Shown piece by piece: positions 32,304 to 42,271 of a DNA stretch of 64,000 nucleotides; the stretch's first letter is position 1; the number at the start of each line of letters is the position of its first letter. The notes beneath the pieces were generated by a model that was not told where the DNA came from, ran no database searches, and worked only from the letters and a program-made list of their open reading frames with translations. Made by a program: the position numbers and the translations under genes. The stretch spans positions 498,001 through 562,000 of the forward strand of contig JAJEKV010000181.1 of NCBI GenBank assembly GCA_021234155.1, in the 5' to 3' direction. Origin of the DNA: Isoetes taiwanensis. Its lineage: Eukaryota; Streptophyta; Lycopodiopsida; Isoetales; Isoetaceae.

Positions 32304-32720
32304 ATGTTAGAAATATGAGACACACAAAACTTTTCCCACAAGACAAGATCATGTTTCATTCATATGAGATACATATTTATACATCAATATGCGCCACAAT
32401 TAGGCTAGTGCCACAATAGGCAAGAGTGCTATTGAAACACGTGCTATATATGGCAAAAGGTAAAGGTGCAATATCTCCTATAGAAAGGAGATTCCAAACA
32501 CTCTGATATACTCTGATAACTCTGACAGCTGGAAGAATCCCTGTGGTTTGCTCGAGCCAGCCTATAACCAGTCGGCGCCGACCAGACAAAAATGGGTTCA
32601 AAAACAATGAAAAACTTAAATGTAAACAATGAAAATACCTCTGATATACCTCTGATACTTACAGAAAAGGTTTCGGAAATGCGAGTCGGCGCCGACCAGC
32701 TCTGCCAAGAATCGATTTCG
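32304..32720 (-). mobile_element. Probable reverse-strand LTR (outer limit unknown)
   Basis: Starts TGTTAG next to the primer site. It contains a reverse-strand TATA-like CCATATATAGC near 32450, CTCTGATA repeats, and GTCGGCGCCGAC at 32571-32582 and 32685-32696. No partner LTR was found on the left, so the element may be truncated. The right limit is a guess. Confidence 0.4.
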
Positions 32721-32724
32721 TCCC

Positions 32725-32752
32725 TTTTTTTTTTTTTCCAAAGCCTCTCACG

Positions 32753-32781
<29 letters not shown>
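32725..32781. repeat. Two poly(T) tracts (T13 and T29)
   Basis: T13 at 32725-32737 and T29 at 32753-32781. They could be poly(A) tails of reverse-strand retroposons, but no body is recognisable. Confidence 0.7.
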
Positions 32782-32783
<2 letters not shown>

Positions 32784-32829
32784 GTTTCTTTTCTCCTGGT
32801 CCACAAATAAAAATGCTAAGGCATTATTT

Positions 32830-33130
32830 TCGCTTTTGGACATTAAAAAATTCTAAGGTTAAAACTTAGAAACATGTGACGTTAAGAATGTTATTCAAAA
32901 CATGTATGGTCCCTAAGGCTTGTTAAGAAATATATTCAAAACAGGTGACTAAGGCTTCGCAATGACTAATGTATGGTCCCTAAGGCTTGTTACTGAACGT
33001 TAGGAATGTATACTATTAAGAATGTACGGTGCCTAATATTAACGTTAAGGAATGTACGGTGCCTAATGCTTGTTTGCAAACGTTAAGAATGGTTATTATT
33101 ACAAATGTACATTATTATAACGTTTAAAAA
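32830..33130. repeat. Short dispersed direct repeats upstream of the MULE gene
   Basis: ATGTATGGTCCCTAAGGCTT occurs at 32902 and 32969, and AATGTACGGTGCCTAAT at 33021 and 33051, among several AACGTTAAG units. They may be remains of a transposon end, but I found no inverted partner at 49.6-50 kb. Confidence 0.55.
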
Positions 33131-33271
33131 TGAATGGTAAATTTTTTTTTCTCCGTTGCAACGGGCATATTATTTTAAAGGAATTCAATTAATGGCTTCC
33201 TTAATGGTTTTTTAAATTCAAATATCCATGTGCTCCGATTATCCTTGTACATTCTTTCAGTTTGTTCCTTC

Positions 33272-35533
33272 ATGGAAAGTCGCGTCACGGTAAGAGGATG
33301 GGGAAGAGAACATGAAATGACAATGCCTTTCGTGGGTGGAATTTGCAATCTAGAGAGCAAAGCTTTGGCATCCTTCTTTCACTTCCCCATAGATGCCTTG
33401 TGTGTTGTTCAAAATGGCTATGGTCCACAATGTCTTTCCAATGTGTTGGAAGAATGTAAGAATGATGCAGGTCACCATTGTTACAAGGTTGATGCATGAT
33501 ATGGTAACACAGTAATTGTGTATGGTGGCATGTTACCTGATAAGCCCACTAGAATAATAAATTTGGAATCGCCATCTTCTTCTTCATCAGGTTCAATGAA
33601 AGGCTACAACTCAACCTTCACAAAGATGTTACTTCAGAGTGGTAATAGCAAGCTTAAAAGAATCTTGATGGAAGTGAAGGAACCTAGGAAGCTTGTTTGT
33701 TTGCCACCTTACTATGATGGTAGAATTGTGTTTGAATTGCCTAGCCAACAAGAAGCGGGGGGTAGCATGGAGGGTATGCAGCAAAATCAAGATCCACATA
33801 TGTGGACAACTTACAATCACACTAACACCCCTGCACTTGAAGGTACTGTAAGACTTGCATATTGTGGTGGCTACCTTCAATGTCAGAATCCATGTTGTGA
33901 TTACTTTCTTAGTAAAGGTGAGCATAATTCCTTGCAGTGGAGTGGTAGTATTCATGTTAGACCAGCTGTTGGTCCTATATGTGATGCGCATGGCTCAGTC
34001 ACTTGTGCATACTGCAAAGAACAACCACATTGTATATCATTATGCGATGCTATGATATTCTATTGTCTTCCAAAGTGTACCACGGATACAAGACTTGTCA
34101 TACACACAAGTGCCCATTCCCATCCAATCAGACGAGGACAATCAAGACTAGAAATCAAGAAACTTAAGAATGTAGTTGATATCACCTCAACTTCAGTTCG
34201 TTTTATGGGACCAAGACAACTGCAAAATGAGATTGCCATGGACAAAATATGCAAAAGCATGTTAATGGAGGTTGATGTGCAAGAAGTGGACAAAATGACT
34301 ACTGAACAAGTAGATGTTCTCTTAATGCAGCTAGAACCATTGTGCAATCAGAGGAGGTAAGCCTGACAAACAACTTAATTTTGCAGTTAAACATTGTTTT
34401 AATCTAATAAGTTGTTATGTTCTGCAGACTTAGGAAGTGGATTGACGATACAAGGATGAGAAATAGACAATCCCAGGATGAGATAAGTGGACTGTTGTAC
34501 TTGAAAAGGAAGTGCCGCTATGAATTCTTACATGGCTCTAAGTTTCCAGACCAACTACACAATGCCTCAATTGAGAGATGTTATGTTTTTAAGATGTCCA
34601 CAGTTGGAGCTGGTTCAGGAGTTGACTTAGTGAACCGCATGTGCCCTTCAGGAGATTTGGCAAAAATCTTGGGTTCATTTCGACCATGTGAAGCGGATAA
34701 ATGGATGGACTACAATGGCCTGTCATGTTTATGATCCCATGTAAGTATTTTTTTACTGCTTTTACTTAATTGCTTTCTTCTCATGTTTATTCATAATAGG
34801 ATACGAGGTTTGCAAACTATTGCCATATGTGAGATGAAAACAGAGGATGTGTCATCTCAAAAGAAATTTTGGAGAAAGTTAAACAAGGTATTGCAGTCCA
34901 AAGGCTTTCCTCCAGCCCAATTTCATGGATTCATGGCTGACGAGGCCCAAGCTAATTGGAATGCCATTCGAGATATCTTCTTTGAAGGTAAGACATACCC
35001 TGAGAAAGAAAGATCTTGTGTTTTTCACTTTGAACAATGCTTGCAAAGGCAGACCAAGAAGCACTTGAGCCCTGAGAATAGGCAAGTGTTCTTAAATCAA
35101 TGTAGATTATGGAGACTTTGCTCGAGCCAAGAGGAAGCAGAAGCCATATATCAAAGCATCCTAGAGTGGCTCTCAGTTTTGGCATCAAGTTCTGATGTCA
35201 TGGCATTGTCTTCATGGTTGGCATGGTGGCATCAAAGAGCCAGTAGGTGGGGGAACTTCATGAAAGCCCAGAGCAATATAAATATTGCAATGCATATGCC
35301 TGATACAAATCTCTCTGAATCCAGACATGGAAGCTGGTTGGCTGCCACTGGCTATAGAAGGAACCTCTCTTTATATGATGCTACTCTATTTGATCTTACA
35401 GAGGCTATCTTGCAAAGTACGAGATACAAATCATATTTGGAGTGCAATTATGTAGGAACGGGCCCAGGACTTTCCACATTGTTTTCAAGGCTACAGGGTA
35501 GACTTAATAGTGGTATTAAGCCTTCTGAGATGT
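33272..35533 (+). pseudogene. MULE-type transposase, N-terminal and catalytic part, interrupted by a retrotransposon
   Basis: Start ATG 33272. Exon 1 runs to 34356 with one in-frame TGA at 33497-33499. Intron 1 is 34357-34427 (GTAAGC...CTGCAG) and intron 2 is 34741-34799 (GTAAGT...ATAG). A frameshift near 34712 precedes a block reading MACHVYDPM. Exon 1 has a Cys/His cluster (CQNPCCDYF ... HTSAHSHP) like the WRKY-GCM1-type DNA-binding zinc region. Exons 2-3 carry the RNase H-like DDE core: Asp in VYDPM, Asp in GFMADEAQANWNAI, the CVFHFEQCLQ (C-x2-H) block, and Glu in NLSESRHGSW. The frame is cut at GATGT (35529-35533) by the 13-kb gypsy element and resumes at 48701. It is a dead transposase or transposase-derived gene. 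Confidence 0.75.
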
Positions 35534-37155
35534 TGTGACGTTCCAGGGGAATATACGCTATAAATACGTATATTCCTGGATCCGTCACCATACAAGTCTA
35601 CTTAAGCAGCCTTGTATGCATTGGAAAGTGGCAAGGGGTGCACATCTAAGTTAATTGTTTAACTTAGATAACCTTAGGATAAGACCCATTTCCACATGGT
35701 TTTATCCTATTGGGCAACTGCCACACGGCCTCATCCTAGTGGTGCCACGTGGCATCCCATGTGGACCCACACCTATATTAGCTCTAACCCTAACCCTAGA
35801 CCTTTTTTCCCTGACCTAGCATCTAAACCCTCATCTACGCGCCCGAAACTCCGTTTCGAGCACCGTTCGTCGTAGCCTAGCCTGGAGCAGCAGCCTCTGG
35901 AAGGTGTGTATGATCGTAGAGCGAGCCACGTCAAGGAGCATGGAGACGCCGGGGATGGGAGGAAGCGCTTCTGGAGGAGGTAGGTTGAGTAGAGTCCATG
36001 TTAGTTCATCTGGGAGTTAGCACTCCAGATGGGTTAGTATTTCGTAGCTAGAGTAGAGCCACCCTAGACCCTTTGTTGAACATCTTGAACCCTAATCAAT
36101 GAACCCTAACTGATAGTTAGATATGTATGATTAGGTTAAGATGTTCATATGATATTGTTCATGATGATTATGTGATGTTGGTTGATCGTGTTTGTTCCTC
36201 TTGTGTTGGGAAGGGGGGTAGAGACCTAGGGCCATATGTAGTATGCTCCTAGTATAGATCCCTTAGTTCCTATTATATGCGGCCTGTGCATAGGAACCCA
36301 CCAGGCTATGGAGGCTATGATGTGACTCAAAGACCACACAACGGGCTAGAGGCAATATGGAGGGAGGATCCCCGCCGAGCGGGGGCTACGGGGATCCCAT
36401 AGTGGGCTAGGCTTATGGCGGGTCACTTCGGTGGGGCGGGCATGGGTCCGACACCTCCCCGGGCGAAGGTGTTGCCCCCTCTCTCAAGAGTTGCAAGTGT
36501 CGCCTTGGCTCTTGTTTTGGGGGTTCACAGGCACGAATCGTGTGTCGTCACGATTCTCTAGCCGCCCGTGGAGCCTCTAGACCCCGGGAAGGGGAGATGC
36601 AACCCTTCCTACCTCAACGGACCAGGGAGATGCAACCTGGAGTAGTCCCGATGGGTGATGCCATGGGATTGCGTATCCGGAAGGTTAGAGTCATGCCAGA
36701 GCCTGATCTAGCCCATCTGCAAAGTATGCACAGGAGGGGCGGATGGAGTAGTCAACCCTAGCCATTGTCTTATGCCAGCCCCACCATTGTTATGACTCGG
36801 TCTGCTCTATCTTGAGGCCTATCCAGTCGGTCGACTTCCTTATGTGCCAGATCCACGGGTAGGAGCTCTCACGTTTTATGGTGTGTGGCTATGTTCTTTG
36901 CACCTTTGGATATGTGACGGACTACCCTTCGAGGTAGTATTTGTATTGTTGATGCTAGTTCTGACATGTTTATCGCTTCCGCTGTTATAGGAGCCCATAG
37001 GGGAAGGGCGCAAGACACCTTTCAGTGTCCCCCCCGCTAAGGTCACCTTAGGTGCGGGGTAGACGCGAAGGGCCTGTGGCGGTTGTTGAGCCGGATGGGG
37101 GATTTCTGCCGAAAGTACTACGGCCGTAGGGTGCCGATGTTTAGCGGGCGTCACA
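35534..37155 (+). repeat. 5' LTR of the H3-bearing element
   Basis: 1,622 bp, nearly identical to 47069-48695. It opens with an imperfect inverted repeat of about 54 bp (CCAGGGGAATATACG against CGTATATTCCTGG). Telomere-like CTAACCCTAACCCTAG lies near 35793. Confidence 0.93.
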
Positions 37156-37156
37156 A

Positions 37157-37168
37157 TGGTATCGAGGC
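37157..37168 (+). other. Primer-binding site, slightly degenerate
   Basis: TGGTATCGAGGC begins two bases after the LTR end and shares TGGTATC and GAG with the initiator-Met site. Confidence 0.65.
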
Positions 37169-37732
37169 GATGTTCTTGGTTGACCAGGAACTAGCACTGA
37201 CCATAACCTTGAAAGTAGTCTAACAAGCTTATAGGGGGTGTGAAATAAAATTTTCCACCACCGAACCTCGAAAATAAGGGAAAATTTTCTCTCTTAGGTA
37301 GTGGGTCCGAAATTAGTTTAAGTGTTAGACGAAGACATGAATGAGTCAAATTCATCCTCTAGTAAATTGGTGTGGAAATTATGTATCTGCATCAAAGTTC
37401 ACATAAAATGGGTCGAAGAATCATGCCAATCGGAGACCCGAGTGAAAAATGGCGCAAATCCATAATTAGCACTTCAAACCGTTAGGAAATTCGAAAATAT
37501 TAAAGTATAATACGAAATTAATACAAAGTTAATATATACATTAATAATTAAATAATTACTAAATATGGTGTAATTAATAAGGGAGGCTATAATAATTAGG
37601 GGTAATTATGGTGGGAGAATATTCCTAGGGGCCCTCCTTTTTAAATATATCGACACCTCATTCTCTCCAACCATCCCCACCACCATCTCTCTTGATCAGC
37701 CTTACGCCACCCATTTCCCCGAACCGTAAGAT
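37169..37732 (+). promoter_or_regulatory. Leader before the H3-like gene, with a possible own promoter
   Basis: AT-rich untranslated DNA. TTTTTAAATATATCGACACC at about 37648-37667 looks like a TATA box with a pyrimidine-rich stretch downstream (CTCATTCTCTCCAACC), about 80 bp before the ATG. This could be a promoter captured with the gene. That is inference. Confidence 0.35.
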
Positions 37733-38848
37733 ATGGCACGCACTAAACAAACCTACAGAAGCCTGGCCCTAGGGCTAACACCTCCATGGCGGCAAAGCAG
37801 CAATGGGCGGTCATGGCAAGCGATACCACCCCACCGAGACCCAACCTAGACGAGAGGGACGAGCCTTCATCCAACGACACTCTTCCACGACGCCAAGAGA
37901 GTGCACCTAGCCCCCGGCCGCGCAGCTCTTCATCGGCAGCACCCGTGAGAACCGGGCGAAGTCCCGCCACTTTGGGCCCCTCGGACGGACACCGAGGTCG
38001 TCGCAGGAGCAAAGTTGAAGAGCGTGGGGCGGGCAGCAGCAGCAGCAGCACCAAACTCAGAGGCAGCCCCCTTCAAGCACCTAAGAAGAAGGGCAAGGAA
38101 AAAGTTGCGAGTGGGCGTGAAGAGAAGGCCGCTAGGAAGAAGAGGGAACGCGAAAGGGAGCTCAGCGACAGGAGAGAAGGACAAAGAGAAGAAACGACCG
38201 CCTCAAGGACCGCCGTTATAGAAGAGCCTCGAAGAGGAGGAGGCCCCGAAGGGGAGACGGGCGAGGAGGAGGAGGAGCAGCAGGGGCCTTCCGCTAGACC
38301 ACCTTACCCCCCAAGTGGGTCGGAGCCACCAAAGGTGGTCAAGAAGCGTAAGGTGGAGAACGGGAATTCACGCCCGCCGATCGCGGAATTCATGCGTAAG
38401 ATGAAGGTATACCAGAGGTACCTCCGTCGCCGACGATGCAGGTACAACGACTGGTATTGCCGTCAAGAGGTGCAGCGGGCCGTGGAGGGCGGCAGGCCGA
38501 AGAAAAATCAGCCGAAGCCACCCCCACCTAGACCGGAAAAACCCAAAAGGGTTCACCACGGGCCGAACAGTGTGTACGCCCGGGTGTTTAGGGAGATCAA
38601 GCACTTCCAGATGTGCACAAATCTCCTCATAAGGAAGGCCCCTTCGCGCCTCCTTCGAAGTCATGCGCCAGCTCCGGACCGATTATAGGGTTACCCCTCT
38701 AATGACCCGGGCTCTGCAAGAGGCTGCTGAAGCAGAGCTGGTGCAGCTCTTTGAGGAAGGGAATCTCTGTGCCATCCATGCTAAGAGAGTCACCCTTATG
38801 CCAAAGGACATTCACTTAGCACGGAGGATTCGCAGGGAGAGGCCCTAG
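37733..38848 (+). pseudogene. Histone H3-like gene with long basic linker, carried inside the LTR element
   Basis: ATG 37733 opens MARTKQTYRS, the canonical H3 tail start with Lys4 retained. One frame change before 37786 leads to a 300-codon frame. This gives a basic Ser/Pro/Arg/Glu-rich linker of over 200 residues (KKKGKEK, KKRERERELSDRRE, VVKKRKVENG), then the H3 alpha-N region SVYARVFREIKHFQMCTNLL followed by IRKAP. A second frame change near 38650-38660 leads to [13 protein letters not shown] (helix 1 and loop) and [40 protein letters not shown], then RRERP and a stop at 38848 (helices 2 and 3). Compared with canonical H3, the last 45 residues agree at about 37 positions. Loop 1 is not lengthened, unlike CENH3. 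The usual H3 tail between residue 8 and alpha-N is replaced by the linker. If translated it would be a chromatin protein. The two frame changes mean this copy is probably broken, or spliced in a way I cannot prove. Confidence 0.88.
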
Positions 38849-39636
38849 GCCTTAATTTTGTAAATTTTGTTAGAAAGTTAAAATTTTCATGTACTATGTT
38901 TTCCTATTAATATAAAAGTTAATTTCCTCTGTAAGTAGCAAAATGTTAGATGCTTGAAATCTAGGAAATTAAACCCAATTGTAGTAGAATTCCTTATAGC
39001 ATGCTTAGAAATACCCTAGAAATCATGACTACAACGAAAATTTTGGCAAAAAAATCATCCAAAAGCAAAAAATCGGGCCAACCGGGTGAGACCGCGCCAA
39101 ACGCGTCTGCGTTCGCGACGCGGAGGCCATCCGCGCGGACTCACCCGAGTGCGCTGAAATCATGCTTTTAGGTGTCAGTTTTGTTCAAAATAAGTTGCTA
39201 GTTAGGTTAATTAGCCATGTTAGCATCTTCAAACTCCCAAAAATGACCAAAATTGGTTCCAAAATCGGCCAACCGGGTGAGACCGCGCCAAACGCGTCTG
39301 CGTTCGCGACGCGGAGGCCATCCGCGCGGACTCACCCGGGTCAGCCCATTTTTGACTCAAATTAGCCAAATTTGACCAAACAAACTGCCATGTAGTGTTT
39401 CTTGCTTTGCTTTGCTTAGATTTGCACTTCATGGTAGCTCAATTGGATACCCAGAGCCATAGAACAAAGGTCTTCCCCATCTAGGAACCTTTTGCACGAA
39501 TCCCGAGGTCAACCATAGTCTATAAAAAGGGCCTCATTTGTCATTTTCCCTTCCACAGAACTGCTCCCAGCCACTTAGGCGATTTTCTGACTCCTTATGA
39601 TCTTTGCAAACCATTTTCTGCACCCTTCTTTGCTCA
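38849..39636. other. Spacer with two copies of a GC-rich hairpin
   Basis: No gene. An 80-bp GC-rich unit occurs at 39068-39149 and 39257-39341 with almost no difference. Each folds on itself: CCGGGTGAG pairs with CTCACCCGG, CCGCGC with GCGCGG, and CGCGTC with GACGCG. Confidence 0.75.
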
Positions 39637-40919
39637 ATGGCGCCCAGCAACTTTGAAAGATGGTACAATGCTGCAAACCATATCCATCAGCTCCCTGCTG
39701 ACCAAGCCTTCTCTGTGTTTGACCACTTGTTTGATCTTCATGCAACTCTGTCTAGAACACCATACTACACAGATATCATGTGCCAATACGACCAAAGCGC
39801 CACGTGTTGCGTCAATCTGTCTGACAACCAACAGAATTAAATACATATGGCGCCATAGATATGTGATTCCCCTAGGGGAGGGAATTGGGTTTCTCTTGAG
39901 ACACTCACCCAAGCCTTAGGTCGAGAGATGGGAGGATCCAAAGGCAAGAAGCAGCTATGGGATAGGACTAGGACCATGCCAGATTACATGACCTGTAGAC
40001 ATAATAGGCATAGGTACCTTTCATCTCAGACAGCCCTTGCCCTCTTCATGCACTATAAGTCAATCAACAAAGTAGGGGAACCTTCCGTTCAGCCCTTAGA
40101 TCTAGCTCCACTTAATACCCGTAGGACCCAGGAGCAGATTCTCAATATAGAATCCTCCGCGTATGAACACCATGGCACGACATCGGGGCACCAATTCTGC
40201 AGATAGACGAAGACTACGAGCAACTGGGGGAGCAAAACCCAGAGTGGGAGAGCAGGGAGGCAACAAGAATGAAGAGGTACATGTCGAGGCACGACGACGA
40301 CATCAGAAGAGCCACCGAGCCACCGGTCGGCATCACAGCTCTGTCGCCGATAGTCATCGACGGAGAGGAGTACATTCTAGCAAATGACATCCTCAACTTG
40401 TCATACTGCCAGGAACAGGGACTTCGAATCGACGAGCTTCTAGGCATGATAGCACATGGGAAAAGCACGGACCTCATCGACTATTCATACCAGGAGATTC
40501 CAAGGGAGCTGGCGGAGAGACATTCTTATGCTGGGGAGACAATGTCTGACATAGCGGCCTATCAGCAGATAAGGGAAATCTATCGACAGCGGGAACCTGT
40601 CATTTCAGAGGAGGAGTTCCAGCAGATACAGAGCACACTGTACAAACCAGGGAGGGGCCCAAGCTCCAGCCGGACAGTTCGAGCCAGGAGCATGAGGGAA
40701 GGGTCCAGTAGCATCAACTTGGACAATGCAACCAGCATGTGGAGAGACCATGAAGACCTTACGGCAGTAGATGCCTACGGCGGAGCGGCTCAAAGGAAGG
40801 GCACGGGATCGCGAGGCGCGGGTAAGGGCACGGCACTACGCTACTATCTTCCAGCCCTCAGCCAAGGGCAAATGGTAGTCTTCCACAAGGAGTTCAGTCC
40901 AAGGTGGAAGAATCAGTAG
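39637..40919 (+). pseudogene. Second cargo coding region of unknown function
   Basis: ATG 39637 (MAPSNFERWYNAANHIHQLP) opens a frame that stops at 39838. Coding continues in another frame through SLETLTQALGREMGGSKG to about 40170. After a further shift it runs from IDEDYEQLGEQNPEWES through 40269-40919 (GEEYILANDILNLSYCQEQG, REPVISEEEFQQIQS), ending at TAG 40917-40919. The pieces join as one protein of roughly 430 residues with two or three shifts. It is hydrophilic and acidic with a basic Gly-rich end. No domain recognised. It lies between the H3-like gene and gag. It could be captured host sequence or an element-specific protein. Confidence 0.45.
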
Positions 40920-41602
40920 CACTTCTCATAGCACTTTCGGGCTTCGGGCAGCATTCGAAGATATACGCCCATGAAGATCACGTCATCCTTTTCAAGAGGT
41001 CTGTGGCCCATTGCCTCGACTTCGCTTAGGGCCACCTCGGGACGATCACTTTCAGTAGTAGCGGCAACTCGCAATCTCTAACTCCCTGAACCGAAAATGG
41101 CGCGAGCACTCGAGGGAGGATCGACGAGGAACATCCCCACATCTGCAACCCTCGCAAAGGCCTCCGATTCGAGATGTGAAGAATTTCTTTAGGCTTTCAG
41201 GAGGCCATTGATCAGTTACAAGATTTCCTTTTAAGCTTTAAATTGTATTGAGTAATCTCTTTGATATTATCATGCAATGTACTTCTCTATAGTAATGACT
41301 TATTATCATCTTGACTTGTAAGTGAAATTTTCACATGATTTCTTTTGTATCTAACAATAAATTAATCGTAAACGGATATAATTGATATGTAAAACAAATA
41401 ACAAGTATTGATGATCAATCCTTGCAAAGAAGGAACACCGCTCAGTTCCCAAGGCCGGCCGACAAAGATCGGGATACCAAGGAACCTATTCTGACGAGAT
41501 CGATGACAACAACGAGGAAATGACGCCGAGGCAATCAACGCAAGGCTGGTACAGATGAGGAATCGATGCATCAGCTGATCCATTGGGCCACCCCATTGAT
41601 GA
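40920..41602. other. Spacer before gag
   Basis: Broken coding remnants to about 41200, then AT-rich DNA like a 3' UTR (TTTTAAGCTTTAAATTGTATTG). The true gag start probably lies in 41390-41600, in damaged frames. Confidence 0.4.
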
Positions 41603-42271
41603 ATGCCCAAGAATATGCACTGCACCACCTCCACCTCCACCACTACCTCAAAGAAGGCATGGAGGAAGGTCCACAAAGCAGAGGGGCAAGAGAACCAGGG
41701 AAATGTCAGAGACAGGAAAAGGAAGAGGAAAAACAGAAGATCTCCAACTCCACCTAGCTCCAGCTCATCGGACACTTCAGACACCCAGGACAGTTCTAGC
41801 TCGGAGAGTGAGTCGGACACTCCACAGGTAAGAGCCAGGGCAAGAAAGGCAGATGACTATCAAAAGAAGGTTGACAGTGCTATGAGCAATGTATGGAAGA
41901 CTAGGAAGTTGGGGCAGTTCTCAGGAAAGGATAGGTCAGGCATGGAAGCGGAAGCATGGCTTGACGAGATGGAGGATTTTGGCAACTCTTATAGCATGAA
42001 GGACAAGGATATAGGGAAAGTTGCTACAGCAAACTTGATAGGAGCAGCTAGAATCTGGTGGAAGGGCTATGCTAAGTCTAACAAGCTCAAAAGAAACAAT
42101 TGCAGATTTAAGACCTTCAGCAAAGCTTTCCGCAAGCACTATGTGCCAAGATCGCACACTAGCAGGCAGATCCAGCAGTTCTATAGGTTGAACCAGGGTA
42201 CATTATCAAACGGAGGAATTCATGCGGCTCAGGCTCTATGTTCCCGGAGTATCAGAAAGGCAAGCGGTTGA
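41603..42271 (+). pseudogene. gag, N-terminal part, of the H3-bearing element
   Basis: Open frame with a Lys/Arg- and Ser-rich start (DRKRKRKNRRSPTPPSSSSS) and the capsid-like region (WKTRKLGQFSGKDR, EAWLDEMEDFGNSY, ARIWWKGYAKSN). It overlaps the next frame at 42222-42271. A frameshift there joins Gag N- and C-terminal parts. Other chromoviruses have a single Gag-Pol frame, so I read this as a mutation rather than programmed shifting. Confidence 0.8.

Noticed and set aside
36540-36761. 73-codon frame repeated at 48080-48301
   Set aside because: Lies inside the two LTR copies and appears only because the LTR is duplicated.
37786-37786. ATG at 37786 as the start of the 300-codon linker frame
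   Set aside because: The ATG at 37733 gives the H3 tail MARTKQT, so 37786 is internal after a frame change.
38581-38848. Centromeric histone CENH3 capture
   Set aside because: Loop 1 has canonical H3 length and the C-terminus follows canonical H3 ([13 protein letters not shown]). No CENH3-type features seen.
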